Below, piece after piece: positions 38,285-48,989 of a stretch of DNA of 64,000 nt. The notes under the pieces are model-generated. The model saw only the letters and a list, made by a program, of their open reading frames with translations, searched no databases and was not told where the DNA came from. This DNA comes from Mrakia gelida (lineage: Eukaryota; Basidiomycota; Tremellomycetes; Cystofilobasidiales; Mrakiaceae): contig BRON01000005.1 of NCBI GenBank assembly GCA_024345305.1, forward strand, positions 124,001-188,000, in the 5' to 3' direction. Positions within the stretch are counted from its first letter, which is position 1; each line of letters begins with the position of its first letter. Made by a program: the position numbers and the translations under genes.

Positions 38285-38462
38285 GATGTCTGATGAGAGG
38301 TTGATGTAGTTAGGAAGACGAAGGTGAGAGAGTAATTCGGACTGAAAGATAAGGACGAAACACCAAGGACCGAGCTCAGCAGCTCGGTGCGTCAACTCGA
38401 CCTCAACCCACCAGCACCCTCCCCCGTCCTTTCTTTCTTTTCTCGTTTTCTTTCGTGGAACC
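38285..38462. promoter_or_regulatory. Short divergent promoter ALDH / CDC12
   Basis: Only 178 bp separates the two ATG codons, so the genes very likely share promoter elements. The CDC12-proximal side is CT-rich (CTTTCTTTCTTTTCTCGTTT). Confidence 0.55.
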
Positions 38463-40990
38463 ATGTCGGCTGCTCAACAATCTACACCAGGAGGAGGGAT
38501 CGGAATCGCAAAGTGAGTCGCGTTTCAAGATTGAGGGGAGGAAGCTGAGGGAAGGGAGGAAGGAGGAACGCGAACGAGAGAAGCTCATCTCCTCCTTCTT
38601 TCCGCTCTTCCGTGTCTCTTCAGCCTGCCGAATCAGAGGCACAAAATTGTAGCCAAGCGAGGAGCCGTGAGTTGTATCTCTTGTCTCTTGGGGACTCTGG
38701 TAGAAGTGAGGGGAAGGGCGAGAGCTGCTCGCGAGCTCTCCGCTGGCTGAAGGAGAGATGAAGCTGACCTCTCCACCTTCCCCTCGTCCCACCTTCCTTC
38801 TTAGCACTTTACCTTGATGGTAGTAGGTCAGTCCGAGCCTCCTTCCTCTCCTCTACTCGTCTTCTTGAGCTCTTCAACTCTCTCGCTAGCTGGCAAGAGC
38901 TCAAACTGAACCTCCTCCTCTCCTTGCCCCTTCCCCCTTCCCCTGCCTCCCCTTCCTCCTCCCAGGCGAGTCTGGACTCGGAAAGACGACCCTCATCAAC
39001 ACCCTCTTCTCCACCGAACTCTCTCAAACCAAGAACTACCGTGCTAGGTTCGCAAAGCAGCTCGACAAGACTACAGAAGTCGACATCATCAAGGCTGAGG
39101 TCCGTGCTCTCCTTCCCTCCCCTCCCCTCGAACCCCTTCGCCCGTCGCTCCGTTCGTCGCTCTCCAAAGCTCATTTTCTCGTCTTTCTGGTTGCGTTTCG
39201 GTCTGGTAGCTCGAGGAGAAGAGCTTCAAGGTCAAGTTGACCGTCATCGACACACCTGGGTTCGGAGACTACGTCAACAACCGAGATAGGTTCGTTCCTC
39301 CCTCCCTCCGCCTCGCTTCCTTCCCTCACTCCTTTGTCCAGCTCGCCTCAAGAGCATCACTGGCTCTCGAGAGACACGGCGAGCTGCGCTAGTCACTCGA
39401 TCCCAGGTCTATCTTCTCCCTGGCCCTGGCGAGCTTGAACGAAACGAAGATGAAACGTCGAAGCTCACCTTCCCTCCCTCCGTCTCTTCTTCTTCGTTTC
39501 GTTCCACAGTTGGGGACCCATCGTCGAGTTCGTGGACGATCAACACGAGATGTACATGCGACAGGAGCAGCAGCCTCAGCGGGAGGAGAAGGTCGATCTC
39601 AGGGTTCACGCTTGCTTGTACTTCGTTCGACCTACCGGACACACGTGAGTTCGACCCTACCTCGTCTCTCCGCTCTCCTTCTTCGAGCTCGCTTCGTTTG
39701 ATCGACTGGTATCGAGCCCGAAGGAACGATGGGTGTGTTGTGAAGACCTCGGGCTGACCTGTCCTCTGCTTCGACTTTGTGGGCCGAACGCAGCCTGAAG
39801 CCTCTCGACATCGAGATCATGAAGCGACTGGGAACCAGAGTCAACCTCATCCCCGTCGTCGCGAAGGCCGATACCCTCACCCCCGAGGATCTCCAGACTT
39901 TCAAGCAGAGGGTACGTTCAACCCTCTATTCCTCCTCCACTCACATCTCGCTCTTGTGAGCTCGAACGCGAGCTCAACTTCGACCGGCCCCTCTCGTCGC
40001 TCTCGCCCAACCCTCCATGTCCCCTTCCTCTTCGTTGAACACCTACTCACCTCGTTCCCCACTTCTCACTTTGCGTCGATTCTTGCAGATCAGAGAAGTC
40101 GTCGCCGCCCAAGGGATCCGGATCTACCAGCCTCCCATCGAGGACGACGACCAGGCTTCCGCTGAGCACGCGAGGACCCTCGCTGCCGCCATGCCCTTCT
40201 CCATTATCGGATCGACCTTGGACGTTCAGACTGCCGATGGAAGGACCGTGAAGGGAAGGGAGTACCTTTGGGGAGTTGCTGAAGGTTCGTTCGCGGTTCT
40301 TCGTTACGCTCGCGTCCTGTCGCGGCTCGAGCTTGCGCGTGCGAGGACGAGCGACGACGACGACGAACGCGTTTCTCCCTCGATCCTCTGCTATTTTTGC
40401 TCGTCACTGACCCTCCCTCTTTTCCTCCCCCTCCTCCCCTTCCTCGTTCGTTCCTCCCACCCTCAGTCGACAACGAAGAGCACTGCGACTTCCGCAAACT
40501 TCGATCCTTGCTCATCCGAACGCACATGCTCGACCTCATCTCCACGACCGAGGAAATCCACTACGAGGCCTACCGACAGTCTCAGATGGAGACCAGGAAG
40601 TTTGGAGAAGCCAAAGTCAAGAAGTTGGACAACCCCAAGTTCAAGGAGGAGGAGGAGATGCTCAGGAAGAGGTTCACCGAGCAGGTCAAGATGGAGGAGG
40701 CGAGGTTCAGGCAGTGGGAGCAGCATGTGAGTGGAGTGATCGTCTTTTCTTCGATCTTGGGGGTGTTGTGTGAGGTGGGAGGGGGTGGAGACGAACGCGA
40801 GACGGGACGGATGAAGAAACCAATGAAACCAAAACTGACGCGTCTCTCCTCTTCTTTCCGACAGCTCATCGCCGAACGAGATCGACTCAACAAGGATCTC
40901 GAGTCAGCCCACGGATCCATCAAGTCCCTCGAGGCCGAGCTCGATCAGCTCGCTTCCTATCAACGATCTGGGACTCAGGGTCGTCGCTAA
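38463..40990 (+). CDS. CDC12: Septin Cdc12
   Basis: Filament-forming GTP-binding septin of the bud neck and septum. ATG 38463 ([10 protein letters not shown]), TAA at 40988..40990. The N-terminus [19 protein letters not shown] is the Cdc12 hallmark; then [20 protein letters not shown] (P-loop), [17 protein letters not shown] (G3), the septin element [40 protein letters not shown] (G4 AKAD), [19 protein letters not shown] (septin unique element) and a C-terminal coiled coil ([19 protein letters not shown], then [15 protein letters not shown]). About eleven introns; NNRD-SWGP is joined across a long intron at about 39290..39507. Length fits the family. Confidence 0.95.
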
Positions 40991-41416
40991 ACCCAAAAAC
41001 CTCGCCTCCTCTCTTTCCCTTGCCCTCTTTGCTTTTTCTTTTACGACCTCTCTCTTCCGGCTCGTCTCGTTTCAACGGTCTCGCTCTTTCTTTGCTTCTT
41101 CCCTTCTTTTCGATATACCTCTCTCTTTCTCTCTGCTTCGCTAGTCTAGTCTTACATACTCCTGCTCGCTCTTTCTTTCCCTCTTTTACCCTACCCCCCA
41201 CCCCCAACTTCGGTCGCTTGAACTGGTTCTGATCGATGCACCGGGTTCTCCTTCCTGCCTTCTGTCCACCCATAAGACCGCTGGAAGCCAGAAAATTATC
41301 AAGCGACGAGAAGGGAAGGCAGGAGCGGCTCGTCGTCGAGCTCAACATTTCGAGCCCCCTTCCCTTCCCTCTCCTTCAACCAACCACCCACCCCCTCCCT
41401 TACCTTGCTTCAAAGA
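40991..41416. other. Spacer between CDC12 and SUS1
   Basis: About 425 bp, strongly pyrimidine-rich on the plus strand from 41000 to 41200, holding the CDC12 3' UTR and the SUS1 promoter. Confidence 0.4.
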
Positions 41417-42030
41417 ATGGCCAGCCAAGCAGACCAGACTCAACTTCTCAGGAATCGTTTAGTGGAAACTGGAGAGTGGGAGAAGTACGTCAAACCCATC
41501 CGAGGGCAAGGGCAAGCGGTTGACCGTTGAGCTCGAACGAAGCTGACCTCCCTCTCCCTTCCCTTCCCTCAGGATCCTAGGCATCGTGACTCGACGACTC
41601 CAAGAGTCTGGGTGGGAGGATGGGTGAGTGTCTTCTCTCCCACTGTCCTTCCAGTCCAAGAAGAAGGGAGGAAGCTGCTGACCAAAGCGTGTTGTCTTCG
41701 TTCAGACTGAGGGACAAGGCGAAGGGTTCGTTCGTTCCCTCCCCTCTCTCTCTCTCTCTCTCCTTCCCTTCCTAGAACTGACTTGAGCTTTGAGTACACC
41801 ACCCAGAAACGGCTCGAAACATGCCCACTCTGAGTTTACCAGGACTGATGACTTCCATCAAGCCGTTCGCGAAGAGTGAGTCCAGAGACGAGCTCGACAC
41901 CCTCCCTTCCCGAGCTCGAAGCTTCAAGCTGACCCGCTCTTTCGCGTTCGCAGCCACGGTGCCGGACGAGATTAGGAAGGAGCTGGAGGCTATGATCCGA
42001 AGCTATGCTGAGAAGCATGTTGAGGTGTAG
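41417..42030 (+). CDS. SUS1: Sus1/ENY2, SAGA DUB module and TREX-2 subunit
   Basis: Small helical hairpin protein shared by the SAGA deubiquitinase module and the mRNA-export complex TREX-2. Exons 41417..41484, 41573..41623, 41706..41725 (20 nt), 41807..41875 and 41954..42030 sum to 285 nt, 94 residues, the usual length. Blocks: LLRNRLVETGEWEK, ILGIVTRRLQESGWEDG, LRDKAKETARNM, TLSLPGLMTSIKPFAK, then TVPDEIRKELEAMIRSYAE, matching the ENY2 pattern throughout (VESGEW..., L.E.GW.D, VP..V+.ELL..IR). Four introns; the Saccharomyces gene is also unusual for having two, with regulated splicing. A CT microsatellite lies within intron 3. Confidence 0.92.
41744..41762 (+). repeat. CT dinucleotide microsatellite in SUS1 intron 3
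   Basis: About nine CT units between the donor GTTCGTTC and the branch-like AACTGACT. Confidence 0.75.
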
Positions 42031-42402
42031 CTCAAGGACGAGCTCTCGACTCGTCAAGGCGAACCTCGACGCCTGGACCGGACTCCCTCGACCCTTCTGT
42101 TTATCTTTCATCTCTGTATATTTACCTCCATCTAGCATCATCTCCATCTTTTCACGACCTTTACACGTATGCACGATTCTCTCTCTTTTTTATTTTCTCT
42201 CGCAGTCGGTCTGAAGAGAGCGAGAGACGGCGAAACGAGGCCAGCTCGTTTCAGGCTTTCATGGAGTTGGCCGACTCCTCATGGATCATCCCTCTCCAGT
42301 ACTTTTTTAGAAGGCTCGCTGGCTTGTTCTTCTTAACCACCACCCCACCCCATCTTCCTCCTTGTCATCAGCTTTTGAAGCAGCGCCAGCTCGTCGCTCA
42401 AG
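42031..42402. promoter_or_regulatory. Spacer and promoter of the P450 gene
   Basis: About 370 bp with no gene seen; holds the SUS1 3' UTR and the P450 leader. Confidence 0.4.
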
Positions 42403-45230
42403 ATGGACGTCCTCCTCTCCCATCCCTTCCTCCTCCTCCTCCCCTCCCTCCTCCTCGCTTCCCTCACCCTCCTCATCTTCTACCTCGTCGCCATCGCTCC
42501 CAGGAGACTCTCGATATGGAACGTCCCTGGACCTACTAAGCTCGACTCCATCCTCTGGGGGGATATGGGTAGACTTATTGACGAGCAAGTCCCTCTGTCT
42601 CTTTTGTTTGGTTTATGAGCTCGAGTCGAAGCTCACCTTCCTTCCTTCGATGCTTGGGGTTCGCAGAACAACAGCAGGAGACGGGAACGAAGGGTTCTTG
42701 CAGGAGTATGGACATACGATGAGGATGACCACCATTTTGGGAGGGTCGAGGATCATCTCTAGTGATCCGGGGTTTGTGAACCGGTGAGCTTGACGTCGTT
42801 TGCTCTCTTGAGTCGAGCCTTCGATGGAAGGTTGAAACTAACCTAGCCCTTCTCCTTTCAAACAGCGTGCTGAAGAACTCGTACATCTACCCCAAGAACT
42901 ACATGACCTCTGAGTTCCTGTCGATGATCATGAGTGGGAAGGATGGGATCATCGTAGCCGAGGGTGAGTCGACGACGTCTTCCTTTCTCGTCTCTCGTCT
43001 CTCTCTTCCCTCCGAGAGTCGCGTTCGAACTGAAGCTGACGCTGCTTCTTTTGTTCTCTGACTTTCTTCGACAGGCGACGCTCACCGCCGAATGCGTCGA
43101 GTCCTAGCTCCTGCCTTCTCAGCGGACTCAACGAAACGACTGACGCCAATCTTCCTTGAGAAGAGCTACGAGTTAAGGGATCGACTTCTCGAGGTCGTAC
43201 GCTCGACAGAGAAGATGGAGAACGAGGAAGAAGGGAAGGGAGCTGATGTAGAGATCATGGTGTGGCTGTCGAGAGCTACGTTGGATATCATTGGACTGGC
43301 TGGTGCGTCGAAACAAAACATCTCCTCCTTCGCGTCGAGTCGTTTCACTAACCTGCTGTTCTCGCCTTGCCAGGGTTCGACTACGACTTCAACTCGCTGC
43401 AGGATTCAACGAACGAGCTCCAGATAGCTTTCAAGCAGATGTTTGAGGCTACGAACAAGCTCTCGCCGATCATGCTGCTGCAGGTTCTGGTTCCTTGGAC
43501 GCGAGGTCTGGTGAGTTGTTTCGGTTCGAACTCTTCGCGCTACCTCGTTCGAGCTGACCTCGCCTCTTCTCCCTTTGCCTGATAGCCTACAAAGAGCAGC
43601 ATAGCCCTCGCTCTCAGCAAGAAGACCATCGAACGGATCGGGAACGTCAGTCCTCGTTCGCCCCTCCTCGTCGCTCTTGTTCGTCGCTGACTCTCTCCTC
43701 GCTCTCGCCTTCGCAGGAGATGGTTCGAGTGAAGAAGAAGGCCGCTCTCAAAGCTGCTGGGGACGAGGGAAAGGAGGACGTGGAGACCAACTTGCTCGAA
43801 GGGAGAGACGTTCTTTCTCAGCTTGGTGAGTGAAAGGAGACGCGTCGACCTGATCTCCTCGCTCGCTCGCTGACGCTCTTTCGTCTTCTTCGTTCTCAGT
43901 ACGAGCAAACATGGCTTCGGACCTTCCTACCTCTCAACGGCTGTCGGATAAGGAGGTTGTGGCTCAGATCTCGACGGTTGTGCTGGCTGGTGAGTCTTTG
44001 AGCGAGGGTCGCGTCGAACTTAGCTTCACGAAGCATCGCTGATCGTCTCGTTTCTTCTTCCCTCAGGCTTTGAGACTTCAAGGTCAGTAGACTTATGACC
44101 TCCGAGTGAAGCAATACTCATCTTCATCTTATCCCTTGCAGTACTGCTATGACCTGGCTACTCTACGCCCTCGCGAACGATCCGACGGTTCAAGCCAAGC
44201 TTCGAGCCGAACTCCTCGACGTCGACGACGCGATGCCTGACTTGTGAGGTTGCTTGCTCCTCTCTCGACCCTCCGACAGACGTCACTGATATCTCTTCTT
44301 TCTTCGGCCTCTCAGAGATACCCTCAACTCTCTCCCCTACCTCGACGCCGTGAGCTTCTTCGCACCGACTCGCCCGTCCCTTCAATCCCAACTAACTCGT
44401 TTTCCCCTCCTCGCCTCGCTCAGGTCGTTCGCGAAACCCTCCGAGTCTACTCACCCGTTCCTGATACGAGTCGTAAATGCATCCAGACCGACACGGTTCC
44501 TCTGTCGAAGCCAATCATCGGTCGGGACGGACGAGAGATCAAGGAGCTGATCATGGAGGAGGGAGTGACTCTTGTGATTCGTGAGTGCTCTCGACTTAGT
44601 ACCCATCTCGACCCTCGGATCCTCGCGCTGACTTTTTTTTCTTTTTTTTTCTTGGACTCGGACAGCGATGCTGAACATCAATCGATCGAAGGAGATCTGG
44701 GGAGAAGATGCTGAAACGTTCAGGTCCGTTTGCGACGCGTCTCTCGCTTCGTCGTCTTCGACCCCCGCTGACTCTTCTTCTTCCTTCATTCCCTTGCAGA
44801 CCTGAGAGGTGGATGGATCCTGTCCCTCCAGGAGCTAAAGACTACGAAGCAGTCCCCTGGTCTTCTCTCATGACCTTCATCGCCGGTGCTCGAGGTACGT
44901 CCGTCGACTCGTCGCGTTCGCGTTCCAACTTCCCTCTCCCTTCGCGTCATCTTCCTCCTCCCTCTCTCATTTCTTCTCCCACAAGCTGACCACTTCTCTC
45001 CTCTCTTTTTCTTAGGCTGTATCGGCTACCGCTTCAGTCTAGCAGAGATCAAATCCCTCACCTTCGTCCTCCTTCGCTCGTTCGACTTCGCTCCCATCGA
45101 ACCTCGCGTCGAGTACCGAAGCAAGGCATCGATCGTTCAGCGGCCACGGATAGTCGGACGGGAGGAGGAAGGGTATCAGATGGTGCTGAGGATACGAGCC
45201 CTGGGGAAGGGGGAGGGGGCGCAGGTTTGA
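42403..45230 (+). CDS. Cytochrome P450 monooxygenase
   Basis: Heme-thiolate monooxygenase, ER-anchored. ATG 42403, TGA 45228..45230, roughly 550 residues over about fourteen exons. The N-terminus is a membrane anchor (PFLLLLPSLLLASLTLLIFYLVAI) followed by the Pro-rich hinge WNVPGPTK. Conserved parts: HRRMRRVLAPAFS (C-helix W/H..R), I-helix VVLAGFETSSTAMTW, K-helix VVRETLRVYSPVPDTSR (ExxR), PERWMDP, and the heme loop FIAGARGCIGYRFSLAEIK with the axial Cys. The overall pattern is that of the fungal CYP families acting on lipids or alkanes, but the substrate is unknown. The first intron's exact acceptor (after TTCGCAG or AACAGCAG, 42666..42677) is uncertain. Confidence 0.93.
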
Positions 45231-46162
45231 GGGGAGGGACGCGTGTTTCGAGATGTTGTTGTGGGCTGGCGATCTCGTTTGATACTTTAGTTATGATCAG
45301 GATAGTTATAATTATGGATCAAGCGGATACGGGCGAGTCTTGTTGCTTGTGGGACAAAATCTTCTTCCCCCAGTGCTCTTCAACGACGACTGGAGGGACG
45401 GAGGGACACGCCGAGGTCGAGCGAGCTCATCCCAATTGGTCTTCCGCCATGAGGATGAACAACCGAGAGTTCAGACTGCTTCCTGTTACTTGTACGATTC
45501 TGGAAAGGAGCGACTCCGCCAAAGCTTCTGAAAGGTCCGTACAAGGAGGGAGGTTCGCGAGCTTCAGCCCTCGCGGCCTTGTCCGTCGAGGAACGATGGC
45601 GAGGCCTGCCTCTTTTCTGGCCACTTCTTGGCAGATCTTCGGCTTGAAGAGTTGATTGAGGGGCGGGGAATTAGATTTCGAAGATCTCGGAAGATTTACC
45701 GGCTAAGAGGCCGCTTGACGACGAGTATCCTTCAGCCCTCGAACTTTTCGACGAAGCTCACCTCGAGCTTTCCTTCCTTCGACAACGACCTCCTTCCCTC
45801 TGCTCTGACTCAACCTTTGACCTAGTACTTCACAGTGCTCCTGAAATGAGTCCCGTCAAGATTCTCGCTGCACAAACTCTCTCCTCTGGTCCCCAAGGAG
45901 CTTCGGGAAAAGGGATGGGAAGGGAAACGAGACGCCAGCACGCCTTCCACGATTCCCCTCCTTTCCCCTCCTTCTTCCGCGTCCTCTACCGGCCTCACCC
46001 TTCACCTTCTCGCGTGTATACCACTCTTATGTCGCCATGAATCGTCAACAGAGGATAGAGCCAAGATTTTCTGCTCGAGTCCTCTTCGAAGAGCGCCTTT
46101 GCTCTTTCTGAATCCGACCACCATTCCCTTCTCCTTTCCTCCCTTTCCCCACCTCTCCAGCA
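45231..46162. other. Intergenic region between P450 and MFS genes
   Basis: About 930 bp. Open frames on both strands lack any family resemblance or a consistent intron pattern. An AT-rich stretch near 45280..45320 is likely P450 3' UTR. I see no gene here. Confidence 0.45.
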
Positions 46163-48817
46163 ATGACCGACGTAGCAGCGCTCTCTTCTGCGATTCGGAC
46201 GATCTCAAGGACCGACTCCAACCTCGAATCTCCCATCGACGAGAAGGAAGGCTCCTTCAGTCCCGACGAGAAGGCGATTCAAGACGGAGAAGCAGCCCAT
46301 CAGAACGAGTTTGCGATTACCGAGGAGGATCGCAAGGCTGAGAGACGTCTCGTCTGGCGACTCGACATCTTCGTCCTCATCATTGGATTCTTGGGATACG
46401 CCATGAAGTACTTGGATCAGGTGAGTGGTGGTTTTCGACTTCTGGTCAGCGTCGTCGAGCCTCATCAATGTCTGACTCGCCGTTTCGTCGTTTCTCGCCC
46501 AGGTCAACATCTCGAACGCCTACGTCTCTGGTACGTTCATCTTTCTCTCGTATCTCAACGCCCAACTGACCTCTTTCTGACACCATGCAGGTATGAAGGA
46601 AGATCTCTCGCTCTACGGCAACGAGCTCAACTGTGAGCATCACGTCCCTCGCGCGTCGCGCGTCGCGAAGTCTCGCACTTCTCCTTCCTCTGCTGACCCT
46701 CTTCCTTTCTGTACCCAGGGTTCACCGTCTACTTCAACATCGGATACATTGTCATGCTCTACCCTAGCTGCATCATCGTCTCCTACATCGGTCCTTCCGT
46801 TTGGGTCCCCACCGCCGAACTCGTGAGTCGCGTCGCCGTTGTTCCCTTTCCCTTCTTCCACGAGCTTCATCTTCTAACCTTCGCTGATCCACCTCTCTTC
46901 CGTTATCTTCCAGATCTGGGGAATCATCACCTGCTGCCTGAGTCTCGTTCAGAACGCTCAGCAGGTCTACGGTCTTCGAGCTTTGGTCGGACTGGCTGAG
47001 GCGACCAACTGGCCCTGTTGGTTCACTCTCCTCTCGGTTTGGTATCATCCTCGCGAGGTAAGCTCCCCTATTTTTACTCTCGTGGCCCATAAACACACGC
47101 TAACACATTAATTCTTTGCTCGCGACAGATCGCACTCCGAATGGCCATCTTCAACTGTGCTTCGCCCGTCGGAGCTATGCTTTCCGGAGCTCTTCAAGGA
47201 GCTCTGTCTACGAACCTTGAGGGCAGCTTGGGACGAGCAGGCTGGCGATGGGCGTTCATTATCAACGGAATAATGACGATAGCAGTGGCGATTGCTGGGT
47301 TCTTCCTGCTACCCGTTCGTTCTTTCTCTCCCCTTTTCTCTCGCCAATCAAACGCTCGTTCCCGAATTAACTCCCTTCCGCTTCTTATGTCGGGTCTCAT
47401 TTTCGCGCCGCAGGGATACGTGAGTCCTCCTCCTCCTCCATTCCTCTGTCTTCTGCGTTCGGTGCGACGCGTCGCGACTCACCCTCCTCGCCCTTTCCTT
47501 TTGACTTTCACGCAGCCCGAGAAGCCCAACCCGTTGGCGAGGTGGTGGCTCAAAGACCAAGATATCAAGGCTGCCATCCGAAGAAACGAGCGAATCAAGC
47601 GAAAGCCTCAGGTTCGTCCGACGCGTCTCAATCCCCCTTAAGTCGTTTCTGACCTTTCCTCTTTTGCGACTGGCTTCTCAGGTGGGTATCACCGTCAAGA
47701 GCTTCTTCCAAGCGTTCACTACGTGGCACATATGGTTGTTCAGTATTGCATGGGCGTTCGGTGAGTCTCTCTCTCCTCTGTTGTTCTCCGCCTCTTGAAG
47801 ACGTCGACGCGTTCAAAGCTCTCGAGATCGTCCGTCTACTCGAAGCCTGACCGGTCTCTCTTCCTTTTCTCCCTCCTCCTTTCACCAGGGATGAACGTGA
47901 TGTCTTCTGGATATCTGAACCTGTGGCTCAAGAGGTTCGTCATCCCATCTCGAGCTTCGTAGTCTTCGTTGGTGCTGACCGCCAACTCTTTGCTCTTCTT
48001 TCTTCCCCTCGCTTTCAGCTTGACGAACGCCGCTGGTGGAAAGAAGTACACCGTTGGACAGCTGAACTACATTCCCATCGGAGGAAACGCTCTCAGCTTC
48101 GTGAGATATTCTCTCTTGCTTCTTTTGCCCCGACGCGACGCGCGTGCTGATCATCGCCGAATTCCTTCCTCTCAGGTCGGTCACATTCTCATTCCTGGCC
48201 TCAGTGACTGGTTTGGAAAGCGTCTTCCGTTCTTGCTTGGTCACTCAGTGAGTGGCTACTCGGTTGAGAAAGGTCGCGGCGACGAGGCGGAATCGTCGTT
48301 CGAAGGCTCGACCCATCGCTGACCGACACTCGTTCTCTCGACCAACTTTGCAGGTCGTCAACATCATCTCTCAAGTCATTCTTCTCCTACGACCCAAGAA
48401 CTTCAGTCTGCATCTCACTGGTTACTACCTCGTCAGTCCGAAACTCTCATCTCGCTCGAGCGCGCGCGTCGTCTTTCGCTGACGAGCCGAACGCTCCCTT
48501 CCCTCCTTTCATCTTCTCTCCACCCTACTCAGAACTTCCTCGGACAAGTCGCCATGATCCTCCTCACCGCCTGGGCGTCCGACACGATGGCCGACAAGCC
48601 TCAAGCTCGAACGATCCTCTTCGCCTCCGGCACCGTCGTCGTCTACATCTGCAACGCTTTCCTTCCTCTCTCCTGGTTCCCTGCGAAGGAGGCTCCAAAC
48701 TGGCGAATCGGGAACGCTCCTCAGCTCGGGTTGATGGTCTTCTCGACTGGGATCTTCCTCCTCATCGGATACCTCGCTCGGAGGGACAAGAGACGCGCTG
48801 CTGCTGGTAGTTTGTAG
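46163..48817 (+). CDS. MFS transporter, allantoate/pantothenate permease group
   Basis: Proton-coupled anion importer of the Dal5 family. ATG 46163, TAG at 48815..48817. After an acidic cytoplasmic N-terminus come RLVWRLDIFVLIIGFLGYAM and KYLDQ-VNISNAYVSGMKED, then LSLYGNELNWFTVYFNIGY. The NISNAYVSGMKEDL.LYGNELN signature is closest to pantothenate carriers of the Fen2/Liz1 type. Twelve hydrophobic segments can be followed, e.g. EIALRMAIFNCASPVGAML, WRWAFIINGIMTIAVAIAG, WHIWLFSIAWAFGMNVMS and GLMVFSTGIFLLIGYLA. The loop FFLLP-GY-PEKPNP needs a 6-nt exon at 47414..47419. Substrate assignment is inference. Confidence 0.9.
47414..47419 (+). other. 6-nt micro-exon (GGATAC) in the MFS gene
   Basis: Between CGCCGCAG and GTGAGTCC; adds Gly-Tyr to give LLP-GY-PEKPNP, the family-typical P.YP turn. 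The flanking introns are each close to 100 nt. Confidence 0.65.
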
Positions 48818-48989
48818 AGAGCGAGCACGAAGAGGAGATGGATATGTTCTTGTTGCGTCGTCTCTCGTTCAGCTCCTTCGTGTGCCTCATGAAAGATCTT
48901 TACTAAGCTGTGCACCCTCCCACGACAAAATCTCGTCGAGACCTGGCCGTCCCCTCCCCGCCCAACCGCGACGACCTCTCCTCTCCTCG

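Noticed and set aside
45231..46162. Short ORFs between P450 and MFS
   Set aside because: No start context, family resemblance or intron pattern; treated as intergenic.
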